From Akebia trifoliata (taxonomy: Eukaryota; Streptophyta; Magnoliopsida; Ranunculales; Lardizabalaceae), in the NCBI GenBank assembly GCA_017979445.1, contig CM030714.1, forward strand, positions 17,541,892-17,605,891: 64,000 nucleotides of DNA. Reading direction: 5' to 3'. The position numbers and the translations under genes are program-made. This document shows positions 11,341 to 22,880 of the stretch, piece after piece (position 1 is the stretch's first letter; every line of letters begins with the position of its first letter). Below the pieces are notes generated by a model. That model worked only from the letters and a program-made list of their open reading frames with translations. It did not search any database and was not told the DNA's origin.

Positions 11341-12737
11341 AGATGGTATATTGATTCTTGCATCCTTAAAAAAGAAAGCATCATTTCAGAAATATTTACC
11401 TATTCAATCATAATGGATTGGATATAGAATAATAGATAAATTCCAGGTTCAAACTGATCTACTAAACATCTTCTCCATCACACAAGCTTAATTGACCCAT
11501 TTTTTTTTATTTTTTATTTGATATTTTTGTGGACCTACAAACCAGAAATCAACGTCATAGACTACTTCCATTGTTTGGACTCATGATCATGGAATTCGAG
11601 TAACCAAACAAATACTAATCCCGCAAGCTCGAAATCACTCAACAAAAGTGGTTGATTCCAAAAATTGGATAAAAGAAGTTAATAATGCTGTTGGGTTGCC
11701 TAAGCATTCATATTGCTTAAGTTCTTTTGATCTCTTTACCAAAATTTTGATTACTTATCCAAACTTATTCTAATATACACCAACCTATTTGGAAAGTACA
11801 AATAATAGAAAAGATGTCTTGTCTATGACATACGTTGACAGCATCAATAATTCTACTCAGACAAGTGGCTAAGATGGAAAGAGATTTGGTAAATTACAAT
11901 TTCGTGAGCCAAAATTGACTAATTTACGATACTGGCCTTCATTTCAATTACCAAAACGTGAACCTCTGACATGGTAGGTTTTTCAAGTGAGATCGCAGAT
12001 TTAAGGTAACAAACTTGCTGGATTTTTTTCTCAAAAAGTGATAATCTCGTTGGATTTCATAATAATGATCTTACTAAAAATAGCAAAATCTGAGAGACAT
12101 TCATTTAATGTGTGTAAGATTGTCATAAAACCTCCGATATCGTTATTGTTCACGTTTTGATAATTAAAATGGATAATAAGTTAAAATCATAAATTCATTA
12201 AAAGTTGATCACATTTTCATAAATATCTTAAAGAGATTTGCTATGAAAACTTCATTATTCATAATTTGACTTCTTCTCTCATCTTAGTGATTCCTTGGAT
12301 CTAAATAAAAACATATGCCAAACCATATAATAAGTAAAACTACATATAACATTATTAGAATTACAATTGGGTATAAATTTTTTTAAAATTATATAAATGA
12401 TTTAAAACAATTATATATTCATTATTGTAAATAACTGTATTTACAAAAATGGGTGTGTCATGTATTGATTAACATACTAAAATAAATGGATAAAAGATAA
12501 AATATAATAAAGTTGATTGAAATGGTAAAAAAGAAAATATAGTAAAGTTAAGGGAACTAAAGAATAAACGAAATAACATGGATCACAAGAAACTATAACT
12601 TGATATAAGAGATATTATTAAAAAAAATGAGATCAAAGGAATAAGAGTTAAAAATCAATAAAGTAGATCAAAGACTTAAAGAAAAAATATAGTAAAGTTA
12701 AAGAGGGACATTCTTTTTTGGGTTAAAGTGGTAAAAG
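11341..12737. other. AT-rich DNA, nothing recognised
   Basis: No frame above about 60 codons and no repeat match to the rest of the window were seen. From ~12470 the strand becomes strongly purine-rich with short recurring phrases such as 'aaagataaaatatagtaaagtt', a low-complexity tract leading into the microsatellite. Confidence 0.4.
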
Positions 12738-12739
12738 TG

Positions 12740-12830
<91 letters not shown>
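12738..12830. repeat. Poly-A followed by a (TA)n microsatellite
   Basis: A run of about 15 A bases is followed by an uninterrupted TA dinucleotide tract of roughly 75 bp ending near 12829. The minus-strand frame over it translates to alternating Ile-Tyr and is an artefact. Similar purine-rich sequence flanks both sides. Confidence 0.95.
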
Positions 12831-12832
<2 letters not shown>

Positions 12833-13572
12833 GTTAGAGTGGTATTATAAGATAAAAAAAATGAGATTAAAGGGTATGATAGACGAAAAATAATAAAATA
12901 AATTAAAAAGATAGAAAAATTAGAGAAAGTGAAGAATAAAATAAATAAATGATCTCGAGACACTATAACTTATTGGGAGGTCTAACCTAACAATTTATAG
13001 ATGATGAGAGCTTTATCTTAGTTGGATTTGTCTCCCACAATACTATAGTTAATTGGACGATTGTATTGCACGACTATTACAATTCAATTGTGTTTTACCA
13101 TATAAATATCCTTAATTAAAATTCTCTTTTCTTTTTTTAGAAGATATGCTCATTTAGATGGAAATACCTTTGTACCTTATGACCATTATATTGTTAAACA
13201 AATTATAAAATTTCATCTAGATGGACTTATCTTTGTCAAAAACAAAAAGGCATTTAAATCAAGGGCATGTATATAATTTCAGTAAGTTATTCTGTGACCC
13301 ATTTAAAAATAATTAAGAAAATACGTATAAAACAATTTTTTTAATTATTAAAAAGAAATAATAATTCTCTAATATTTACAAAGCTCGTATCCATTTTTTG
13401 TAAAAAACCGTTAAAAAACTAACAAAATTAAACACTGCTGATGAACTGCAATTATCTCATTCCAACATTGTACCTAACAAAAAAGCCAAAATATAATGAA
13501 ATGGAAAAAAAAAAAAATTAAAAATAATAATAAAATATTCTACAACTATGGAAAATATAAGAAACAAATATA
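12831..13572. other. AT-rich intergenic DNA 3' of the LEA_2 gene
   Basis: No coding frame or repeat match was identified. It contains several A-rich runs, for example near 13506, and ends at the poly-A signal of the LEA_2 gene. Confidence 0.4.
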
Positions 13573-13577
13573 GCCTC

Positions 13578-13583
13578 TTTATT
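13578..13583 (-). promoter_or_regulatory. Probable poly-A signal of the LEA_2 gene
   Basis: The minus strand reads AATAAA about 90 bp beyond the stop codon at 13673, within the usual distance for a plant near-upstream element. Inferred from motif and spacing. Confidence 0.5.
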
Positions 13584-13672
13584 AAAAGGAAAAAAAAAAC
13601 ACCCGACTAGATAAGTAATCCAAAACACAAACAATAAAAATAACCCAAGCTTACCCCTTCACGTCTGTATCA

Positions 13673-14332
13673 CTAGCAAGTGATTTTCTCAATAGTCTTG
13701 TCGGCCGTTTTAATTGCGATGGTGCAATTCATTTGCCCTGATCTCTTCTTCTTCATCATGTACAACAGCGAAACCTTACCCCTTATTCTCGTGTAGGCGT
13801 TCAACGTCAAAGTTCCCGAGCTGAGATCATTTCCCAAATTTTGATGGTTTGCTAATTTATCCGAGGTCACATCGATTGTAATATTCATCCGCCTCGTACC
13901 TTTAAGCTTGGCCTTTCCCTTGGGAATTTGAGCTACCCCAACCTCTGTCCCATGATAACTGATGCTCAAGGTAGCGTTATCATATTTGTATTGCCCCATA
14001 TTCCTATTCTTTATGGCCAATTGAGCCTTCAAGGCCAAAGTAAAGGAAGGGGTCGGTGTTGCAACTATATTTCCACCACTTTCAATCATGATCGAAGTAA
14101 TCCTAATTCTCGGAGATCGAATTTTCAAAATAGTTCCTCCGAGAATTCCGAGAATTATGGCTTCGACCACTAATAATATGACAATGAACTTACAACATTT
14201 GATTTGCTTCCTCCTGCGAAGTTCTTTGGCTTGCAATTCCGCAGAATCTTGGGTTCGACCAGTTTCAACTTCGACTGGTGCCCAAGGTTTCGTCTGACCA
14301 TTCTCGGCCATATGGTCGGACTGTTTTTCCAT
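13673..14332 (-). CDS. LEA_2 / NDR1-HIN1-like membrane protein, 219 aa, single exon
   Basis: This is the only intact gene I can support. The 219-residue product has the standard plan of the plant LEA_2 (NHL) family. There is a charged cytosolic N-terminus (1-46) ending in a basic ELRRRKQIKCCK stretch, then one membrane-spanning segment (about 48-69, FIVILLVVEAIILGILGGTI). A LEA_2 beta-sandwich domain (about 85-205) follows, with LAIKNRNMGQYKYDN and YHGTEVGVAQIPKGKAKLKG. These match the family's 'N-N-x-x-x-F-x-Y-x-N' and 'G-x-A-x-I-P' features. N-glycosylation sites occur at N119, N150 and N202. Family members are plasma-membrane proteins tied to defence or abiotic stress; the role of this copy is not known. 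The length is normal, the ATG at 14332 is the first in frame after a TATA box, and no frame break is seen. Closest type is probably the At1g64065-like subgroup (recollection, not a search). Confidence 0.93.
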   Translation of the reverse strand: MEKQSDHMAENGQTKPWAPVEVETGRTQDSAELQAKELRRRKQIKCCKFIVILLVVEAIILGILGGTILKIRSPRIRITSIMIESGGNIVATPTPSFTLALKAQLAIKNRNMGQYKYDNATLSISYHGTEVGVAQIPKGKAKLKGTRRMNITIDVTSDKLANHQNLGNDLSSGTLTLNAYTRIRGKVSLLYMMKKKRSGQMNCTIAIKTADKTIEKITC

Positions 14333-14406
14333 GTCTCTTAGACGAATTTAGGAGAAAGGTAATGATTCTTGCTTGTGTGGTTTGGTTGCTAGAGGGGAAG
14401 GGTGTA

Positions 14407-14413
14407 TTATATA
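14407..14413 (-). promoter_or_regulatory. TATA box of the LEA_2 gene
   Basis: The minus strand reads TATATAA about 75 bp upstream of the ATG. This spacing would give a short 5' leader of roughly 45 bases. No other core promoter motif was assigned. Confidence 0.6.
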
Positions 14414-14453
14414 AGTTCACATTATTGTTATCTTCAAATTCAATAGTTGTTGA

Positions 14454-14479
14454 TTTTTTTTTTTTTTTTTTTTTTTTTT
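14454..14479. repeat. Poly-T run of about 25 bp in the LEA_2 upstream region
   Basis: A near-perfect T homopolymer (A on the gene strand) lies ~120 bp upstream of the ATG. Such dA:dT tracts can exclude nucleosomes; whether this one affects expression is unknown. Confidence 0.85.
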
Positions 14480-14918
14480 AACTTTTGTGGACCAGACGCG
14501 TTGGGACGTCGTCATTCACTTTGACTTTGACGTCTTTTACCGTTGCATTTTAAATAAAGTTTTTATAAGTTTTATAATACTAATAGCTGTTATAGAAGCT
14601 TCTAATGAATCTTAAATGCAATCAAAAACTGTGTTTAACTCGGAAGGCCGAGTAGCCGAGTAGAAGTGGTTCGATAACAAAATTTAAAATTTAAAAATGC
14701 CCCATCTTAACCTTTAAATTTAATATAATCAGAGTCATTTTGATCAAAAACCTAAAAAATTGCTTCACACAAAATCATGTTGATTAATTTTCAAAATTAC
14801 AAAAATATTCATGTAATATTCAAAACCACTCTCTAAATTTTTAAATTACAAAAAGAGCCCTTTAAATACATGCACCTTTGTACATGTCACCTTCTAGTAA
14901 TAATATTATGAGACTTTA
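14480..14918. other. LEA_2 upstream DNA, nothing recognised
   Basis: Contains 'ggaccagacgcg...gacgtcgtcattcactttgac' near 14490-14525, with ACGT-core and TTTGAC phrases. These are common cis-motifs and are too short to call. The rest is AT-rich. Confidence 0.35.
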
Positions 14919-15248
14919 TAAGGGTGGTGCCAAGATTTTCTTGTAGTGGGGGCAAAGTATGGTTAGTTGTATAGTTGAAGAATTTGAAGATGAATGATTT
15001 TAGAGATAAATTCAAAGGTTTTTTTTTAGAAATTAAAGAAAATGATATTTAAATCATTTTCAATTAATATATGAGAAGGCTCGATCAAAAGGCAATGTCA
15101 TCAACAAAAAATTGAAGGGAGAGGCAAATGGGGAGAGAGGTGAGGGAGTGGAGACAAATGGGCCATGTAATTAGTTGAAATTATAGGGGTATCTCAAAGT
15201 TCTGTGGGGGCAATTGCCCCCACCAACTCCTTACTAGCTCCGCCCCTA
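14919..15248. mobile_element. hAT-like MITE, ~330 bp
   Basis: The left end reads taagggtggtgccaagatttt; the right end, reverse-complemented, reads taggggcggagctagtaagg. Both are variants of the CAGGGGCGGAGCCAG-type terminal inverted repeat I associate with plant hAT elements, each followed by a G-rich 'tgggggca' stretch. The body has no coding frame. Flanking 8-mers (agacttta / ggagctta) agree at 5 of 8 positions, so a decayed 8-bp TSD is possible. A second copy in the opposite orientation begins at 30362. Confidence 0.6.
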
Positions 15249-15540
15249 GGAGCTTAAATGTTGAAAGATTCATGCTTCTTGGTTGGACTTCCAATGGAGA
15301 TTTGGGGTCGGGTAATAATTGGATTTAGTAACATATTATGTTAGATCTTGACTAGATCAAATACTTCTCGACTTCCTTCTAAAATCAAATTAAATCCAGG
15401 TTGATTCATTATCAACCCTTTTTCTTGATCAAGTGGTGATCTAATCCAATAAAATAGGTTATCATACAATATTTAATATCCAAAAAATTTGTAATCTGAT
15501 TAGTTATTAGATCCAACATGGATCCAAAGAAACTCTTATT
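15249..15540. other. Unassigned intergenic DNA
   Basis: Nothing recognisable between the MITE and the solo LTR. Confidence 0.4.
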
Positions 15541-15545
15541 ATATC

Positions 15546-18500
15546 TGTAACACCCCAAATTCTAGTTAGTATCTCGAAAAAATATACTAATGAAATTTAA
15601 AAAAAATTCGGACAAAGGGACTTAAGGTAAATACTCGGATTTTTTTTTGTTTTATTCAGTTTTGATGAAATATGACTTCACCATTGGATTCAAAATGGTC
15701 GAAAGACATACTTTAGCCTGTAAGTACGCTCGAATTCAAGTTTGGATAGAAAAGTTATAAAATCCTCGAATTTCATATCAAATGGGACCCAAAAACAGTG
15801 AATTTTTGTTAAAACGAGAATTAATAAAATCTGAATACACCATTGGGTCTGCAACGAAAAATTACAGAGAATGGAATATTCATTCATCGATTTTCAAATC
15901 CAGGAAGTTAAGTTATTGTCGAAAATAAAAATAATGTAAAATTACCAACTTCACCCTTCAAGTCATTATAAAAGAAAGTTAAGGTTTCTTTTATTTCATT
16001 TCTCCTCTCTCAACAAACCTAAACTTAGATGAGCAAGCCACCAAGGGTTTCAACCCTCTTCGCCTCAAGGTCCTTCACAAACAAATCGTCGTTGAGTCTC
16101 GACAAAGATGAAGAAGCTATTGGTGTCGACAAATTCTACATTTTTCTGGGTTTTAATCATAGTTTTCCATCATTCTTCCCTACTCTCCATCGAGAATCAA
16201 CGAAAGGGTTTCGACACACTCTACGTGGGATTTCATCTACCTCGAGGAAGGTTCGTTCTTCATCATAAAAGGAAGAAAGAGTACCATCATCAAGGTGTAC
16301 GCAGCCATCAATCATTTCGCATAAAAGACAACCCAACCTCGATCTTAGTGCCATTCTTTGCCTCTGATCCATCGTCGAAAGCCACACAAGTGGGATGCCT
16401 TTCCTTCTACCATCAAGTTAAATGATGTTTTCCATAAAATATGATTCTAATCATTGATGTTATTTTATCTAAATAATTAGCGATGAATCGACAAAATTCA
16501 CGTAGTTTTGATTTGAGTTAAGCGTGATTTTAGATTTCTATTAATTTGATTTCATGTTAGGAATAAAGATGTGGCATGTTTCTATCAAGATTTAATATTA
16601 GTTTCATGGGTGAGTCGAAGGATACAAAGAACGAAAAAGAAATCCAAAAAAAAAAATGGATTGAAAAACTAAAATTTGGTGAAATGGTTCAATGCTGTCG
16701 GCAGGAGCTGACGGTGCCACCGACACCTATCGCAAACCATTCTGTCGGTGGAGTCGACAAAATCATGCTTTTGCCACTGATAGCCACCAACAGAAATTTC
16801 TGATCCAAACTGAGTTTTAGCTCTTGGGTGCTCTCCTTATGGCTCATACATGTTTTCCCACCTTTCATTTCATTAAAAACATTTAAGTAAATGTTTTCTT
16901 TCTTTAATGAAATTAAGATTTTACTCCCCATTTCGGAATAATGGGAATAGTTTCAAGATCCAAAACTCAAAAGATCAAAATCTAATTTTTGGTTTCAAGA
17001 ACAAAACGTAAATTTCGACGTATTTGTCCGATTTTCAAAATACGATATCTTTTGCATTACTTTCAATTAAGTTATAAAAATTACATGATCTTTCTCATGT
17101 TGTCGAGGGTTATCTATTACAAAAATTCATTTTTAATTTCAACAACTTTGAAAGATCACTTTTTCCAACACTTAGCCAAATTTTGATAGTTTTTCCAACT
17201 TTCACGTCGTGTGGTTTTATCGTATTTTCCTAACCTTTTTATTCAACCAAAACCATCGAATGGAATTGGTTGATGCTCTATGATTTTTGAATAATTTTAA
17301 ATGTAAAATTATTTTGATAGATATGTAGAAAGTTAGCCGATGGATTGTTCAATTGATTGATGAATAGATAGAGAAAACATATGTTTTCAACTGATTTTTG
17401 GGATAGTGTCTCCAGTGCTATGTGATGGATATGTCATGTAAGACTTGATGAAATGATAGATAGATGGAATGATTGAGGGATGGAAATGACAAATGGATGT
17501 CACTAGAGGACACTACCAAACCTTGTTTGTATTTTCGATAAAAATAATGATATACTGTATACAAAACAAAATAATTTGTTTATTAGAAAAGAATCGTGGA
17601 AAACCTACAAAGAGTGATGCATTGCTATATATCCGGAAGCGACGGGTCAATCTAAGATCAATACTAGATGTCATATATTTTTCGATAGTATAGATACCTT
17701 AAAGCATATTGTAGCTTATGAGATCCGAAAATTTCTCCTACTTCTTTCTGGGAGAACGTTCTGTGTAAATGAGGTAGGCGGGATTCACATGTATTGCCTC
17801 TTGATTGGCTTCAACGCGAAGGGTCTCCTAGGTTAGTTAATGATCACTGTTAGTTTGCAGTCGTCAAACGGTAGACCTCACCGTAAAGTGAACTTACTAT
17901 TGGATTATTGGGCAACGGCCAGTCTAAGCCGAATAAACGGTCCCATAAATGTGGTATGCCAATCGGCCACACAATCAGATTCTAACGATGGGATTCCAAA
18001 TCGAATTTGAAAATTTGAATATCGATTTGCCAGGCCGAGGTTGTTGTATCGATGTGTTCCTTTACTTTCTTATCGACTATACCGTCGTGTTCTTATTATG
18101 TTTTTTTTTTTTTGTGACGTTGATAGATATTTTTCATTTGAAGAATATATATGTTGCTTAAAATGATAGAAATGATAAATTGAAGTTATTTACAATTGTT
18201 TATGGAGTATGCTTAGACATTTATCGTATGTTACACTATGAAAACCTTTATTATTTAATTGTATAGATATTTACTTATGCATGTATGACTCGTTGTTAGA
18301 ACGACATTCATCTTACTGAGTAACATTCCCCTTTTACTCATCCTATCATTCTCCTTTCAGATGTTTTAACTTTTGGAGAACTTGCCTATGAGGAGTCATT
18401 CGATAAGGTTCCTGTAAAAGATTTTGTTGAGGATCTACAGCCTCCATTAGCTTGAGGATTTGTCTAGTAATATAATAAGTGTAGTGTAATTCAAATTTTG

Positions 18501-18759
18501 GGACATGATGTATATTTTGAAAAGTTGTATTTTGGGAGATGATTATAATGTTTAGATTTGTCATGAATTATGATTATGACTGTGTAGTTTCCGTCGATAT
18601 GATTGAAGATTATCTAATATAGATTCTGCTCCATATATTCTTCTTCATAGTGTTATTATTTATGATTGTTCTATCAGATTGTGAGAGGTGTTTACCTCAC
18701 ACCTCGAGATTCTAACTGAAGAATCATCGGGATTTGTGGTTGGATTTCAGGGCGTGACA
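15546..18759 (+). mobile_element. Complete solo LTR, 3,214 bp, Ty3/gypsy, TSD ATATC
   Basis: The segment begins TGTAACACCCCAAATTC and ends CAGGGCGTGACA, the typical ends of plant chromovirus-type Ty3/gypsy LTRs. It is flanked by identical pentamers: ATATC at 15541-15545 and at 18760-18764. No PPT or PBS adjoins it, so the internal region was lost by recombination between the two original LTRs. Internal landmarks recur in the partial copy at 8701-10628. They also recur, reverse-complemented and diverged, in the LTRs of element D, for example the 'ggccagtctaagccg' segment at 17919 against 'cggctcaggctggcc' at 46869. The short frames inside are judged non-coding. Lineage is probably Tekay/Del-like, judged from LTR length and ends only. 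Confidence 0.92.
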
Positions 18760-18764
18760 ATATC

Positions 18765-19960
18765 AATTCATTTGAGTCAGTCCAATTCAATAAATTATAT
18801 CGATGGCTATTCAAATGTGTTTATAATCGTTTTCACTTCTTCGATGCATTATTTTTTCATCCCGTCTTTTAATCTTATTCAAATTGGTACATTTGGATAT
18901 AAAAAGAAATTACTTTCTTAGAAGAATCAATTTCTTAAAAAAGGGAAAAAAATACTGAATTCTCTCAAAAACATTTCCAATGTTTGATTGCACCAAATAT
19001 AAGTCAAAAGTGAGAATTGGTTTATAGATTTGATGTAGGAGTAATCATGAAAGAAGATAAACTTATAGATTTTTGTTTCAAACGTGAAAATCATTTCCTA
19101 GTTGTTTAAATGGGAGAATCAATTTCTGGATAAAATGATTTTTCCATAGGTAAAATATGCAAGCATACACCTGCAAATTATATTTTCATGAAAAATCATT
19201 TTCCAAAATAGCTTTCAAAATGAATGTTATTATATATATAGTACATATAATCCATATGCTTATATGAGAACACTTCATTAGAATTTGGGCTCATCTAAAT
19301 TGACGATCGGTCATGCCATCATTTATTACCTCCTAAGATACCGGATAGTATAATTTCAAGTGCAATGTTAACCACGCCTGAATCACCCAATTTTGAATTT
19401 GTCTAATGATCCTTTGCTTCCACTATTTTCGGAGTGGGACCAAAAAGCACGACCATTATCCTTTGAAAGAAGCAACCGTTTTTTCTTTCTCCATTACTTT
19501 CTTTTCTTTGCTTTATCAATGAAAACTGAATCACCTCACTCCATCCTCTCATCCTCTATTATGAATCGTGAGATAATCACCACACAAATCTCAATAAAAT
19601 ATATATATATATATATATTATAACTGACAGGTGTCGCTTGATAGGGACAGATGCATCTTAACTCCTTGCTGCCACTAGCATAGGATCACTAGTACTCCTT
19701 CTAGAAGTGAATATTCAAAGTCACGATTTTTGAATTCGAAATAGTTGACGCTCAAGTCATGACAAACTGAGGGAGAACCACAACATTCAAGTTGCTGAAA
19801 TTCAACTGCTCTTTACTGAGGAAAGTCTTATTTGCCAGCTGTTGGCAGTTGCCGGTGACTGCGATTATGTTGATGGCATATTATTGACGCACAGTGACCA
19901 CGCAATCTTATTTTGAAGTTTTGCTTTGGATATTTTTTCAAATTCAAACACCGTCATTTT
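18765..19960. other. Unassigned DNA with a short (TA)n tract
   Basis: No gene is supported. A (TA)n tract of ~20 bp lies at 19599-19620. Frames at 18688-18921 and 19393-19623 are short and resemble nothing known. From 19660 to 19900 the base composition is more balanced, which might mark a decayed single-copy sequence. Confidence 0.35.
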
Positions 19961-19964
19961 CAAT

Positions 19965-20470
19965 TGAAATAGCAAAATATTTGTCTTACTATCGTAATAA
20001 GATTTTAATCCTTACTAAAGGTCTTTTTACTCATATGGATAATCACATCGCTAGTTCAACACTATCAGAGTCCTCTAAATTTCATTGAAAGCCTCAGATC
20101 AAAAAAATAAAATTTAAAAATAATTTTTTTTTAAACTTGATGTAAATTTTTGAAGATTACCGAACTTCCAAATAACTCTCAAGCTTAAAATTGAAATACG
20201 ACGATGAGAAATAATTTTTTTGAGGATAAATATTCTTTTTTTTTAATTTATATACTTTTGTCCTCAACAATATTGAAGCATCTGATCATGTTTTTGGATG
20301 CCACAAGATGAGGCCAAGGTTAGTTGAAAATAGTAAAATATTTTAGAAAATTATTTTTCCTACTAACTTAGTAAAATTTGAAATCTTACTAAGGATCATT
20401 GAGCTCAAATGGATTATCAAATTGACAATAGAAAACTATGGTTTCTGATCTTGAAATTTTTTTAAAAAAA
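19965..20470. repeat. Dispersed repeat, one full and one partial tandem copy
   Basis: The segment from ~19965 to ~20305 ends in 'gatcatgtttttggatgccacaag' and is echoed at 28440-28765 with the same internal order. It includes 'catatggataatcacatcg', 'cctcagatc' and 'acttgatgtaaatttttgaa'. A second, partial start of the same unit appears at ~20330-20470 ('ccttactaaggatcattg...caaatggattatcaaattg'). No coding frame and no terminal repeats are seen, so the class is unknown. Confidence 0.6.
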
Positions 20471-20594
20471 ATTTATGAAAAAAAACTAGATTTTTTTAAA
20501 TGAAAATGATTTCCTCAAAAGATTGAGATAAAAATAATAATGAATATTTTATAACTAACCTGCAAAAATAAAAGGAGGTGTTTCAACATTTTAC
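20471..20594. other. Short unassigned spacer
   Basis: AT-rich linker between two repeats; nothing seen. Confidence 0.3.
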
Positions 20595-21365
20595 TATGAG
20601 AGATATTTTAAGAGAGGAGTTATTAACACCCCAATTAAAGATCAAAACACACTCTTCAAATATTACTAAGGTTTACCTCAAATTACAATCTCATCATAAT
20701 AAAATATTATAGCACTCATTCAAATAATTTCAGTAGCTTTCTATAATTAAAAAAGGTTCACATAAAATCCTAAACATAAAACAAAAGAATCTAAGAAAAA
20801 ATAAATGAGAATTTCTATTGGCACCCCAACTTTTACTTATTCTTAATCATTCACCTATTTTCTTTATTTATTACTAAGGTTTATCTCTAATTACAATCTC
20901 AATAGAATAAAATATTATAATACTCATTCAAATAATTTCAGTAGCTTTTTACAATTAAAAAAAAATTTCATATAAAATCTTAAATCTAAAACAAAAGAAT
21001 ATAATAAAACAAACATGAGAGTTTCTATTGACACCCCAACTTTTACTTATTTTCAACCATTCATCTATTTTCTTTATTTATTATTAAAGTTTGTCTCAAA
21101 TTACAATTTCAACATAATAACATATTATAGCAATCATTCAAATAATTTTAATAGTTTTTTTACTTTTAAAAAAAGGTTCATATAAAATCTTAAACCCAAA
21201 ACAAAAGAATCTAAGTAAAAGAAAAGAAAAAAGATGAGAGAGTTTCTATTGGCACCTTAGCTTTTACTTATTCTCAACCATTCAATTGTTTTCTTTATTT
21301 TTAATTGGGGTGTAATAGGTAAAATTTGAGATGCCAATAACATCTATATTAAAATATCTCTCATA
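20595..21365. mobile_element. 771-bp inverted-terminal-repeat element with internal tandem repeats
   Basis: The left end reads tatgagagatattttaa and, after a gap, 'attaacaccccaattaaa'. The right end, reverse-complemented, reads tatgagagatattttaa and, after a longer gap, 'attacaccccaattaaa'. So there is a perfect ~17-bp terminal inverted repeat plus a second matching sub-terminal block. Between them lie three tandem units of ~205-215 bp (from about 20660), each with 'caaattacaatctcaa', 'cattcaaataatttcagtag' and 'ttctattggcaccccaactt'. There is no coding frame. A TSD could not be settled. Confidence 0.7.
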
Positions 21366-22565
21366 TCTTCCAATGAAGCCTCACCTCCACTTGAACCTGA
21401 AGGTAAAAGGTGATGATCTTCCTAAATCTACACCTAACTTTCTAAACTAACAAAAATAATCTTAAAGAGGACACAACTCATGCATAAAATTCCTAGTCTT
21501 TTAATTATGGTGTCTAACTCATGGACACTTCCTAAATATTAAATCAACAAAAATATGCTCTCAAATGAACACATAACCTTTTAAAAGAGTCTTGAGATCC
21601 AAAAAGGTAAAATTAATGTGGATTTTCATCAAAATTCTAAGTTCACAAAAAATTCCAACAAATAACATTTTTTATTTTAGCTTGTTCATTAGTTTAAATC
21701 TTCTATTCTCTAAAACTAGACTATGATTTGTTGTCTTTTAATTATTTTTTCAAGCCTCTCTATTTTTAAAACCCCTAAAAGAGTTTTTTAATCTCATCAT
21801 TTCATCAATTATTGATAACCATCTTAGGATGGGAGGGGCAATGTGCCTAACACCTTCCTTGTCCTTTAACAAAATCTTCTTACCTTAATTTTCTAAATAA
21901 ACCTGTTTCCCTTATCTTTTGGATATGTGAGTCATTGCAAATCAAGCAAAACAGATTTTAAAAAATCTTTTTATAGTATTCATCACAATTTAATTGAATG
22001 ACGGTGACTCTAAAACCCGTGTAAATGACCTCAAACCTCCTCAAAGGTTTTAAAGTCCACATATCTACAATGTTCATTTGTGATCTTCTGATGTTAGATC
22101 TGTAAAATCAAACATACGTTGATCAAATTTTTTGAATCTAATAATTATTTATATAATTATGTCAAATTAATATGGTAGAACATGTAAAGTGTTGACATAA
22201 TTTGCAAGTTTATTTGCTAATTATGATACAAAATGATTAAGAATCTGATATGTGCTCTGATAAAATATATTAAAACGCCTCAATTATTGTAATGAGCTTT
22301 GTCCCATTCATCTTTCTTAATACAACTCTCTTGCTTGATTTGAATAAAAAAACAAAATGTAAAATATCTATTATAATTTTCAGTACAATATTCTTGCATG
22401 CCTAAAAAAATGAAAAACCATGGCATCAACAACATGACATGATCTTGACATAGTAAGGCTGGTAAGGTGGCAATTTGAGGTGGGTCTCCACCATTGACAA
22501 CTAGATGACGGTTTTAATGGAACTAATATATATCTTAAGGTGGCTTGGGTCTCCACCACTACAAT
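21366..22565. other. Unassigned AT-rich DNA
   Basis: No gene, repeat partner in the window, or RNA gene was seen. Confidence 0.35.
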
Positions 22566-22574
22566 TCCATTTGT

Positions 22575-22880
22575 TGGCTATATATTAAAGCCATCACAAC
22601 GCATCTCTAAAAAAATATAACAAAATAATAACTTTTTATATAAGTATGAATTGCAGAAACGTGTAAAGAGTGGCTTCGCATCAAATGTTGAATGAGTATC
22701 GTATTACATAATTTGTCTCAATTTTTTGCTTTAGGAATGGAAGCTTCCTCCCTCCCTCCCAATTTGACCAGCCAGCGGAAGAAAGCAATAATCACGAGAA
22801 ATTTCCTCCCACCTTGGAGGATCTTATCTTCGTATATTGTCAAAGTTGGCAACGGGTCTTGTGGGGCACGGGCTGCTAAT
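22575..22880 (+). other. Promoter-like segment followed by a small open frame
   Basis: A good TATA motif (ggctatatattaaagcc, 22575-22591) is followed by an A-rich leader and an open frame. The frame can start at 22692 (63 codons) or at the inner ATG at 22737 (48 codons, starting MEASSLPPNLTSQRKKA). It is preceded by two copies of 'ggtctccaccA' (22484 and 22549). I do not recognise the peptide, and the reading frame stops at 22880. It could be the 5' end of a lost gene or chance. Confidence 0.25.

Noticed and set aside
12676..12963. 95-codon minus-strand frame
   Set aside because: It is the translation of the (TA)n microsatellite and flanking A-rich DNA.
13928..14297. Plus-strand frames of 69-81 codons
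   Set aside because: They are antisense shadows of the LEA_2 coding sequence.
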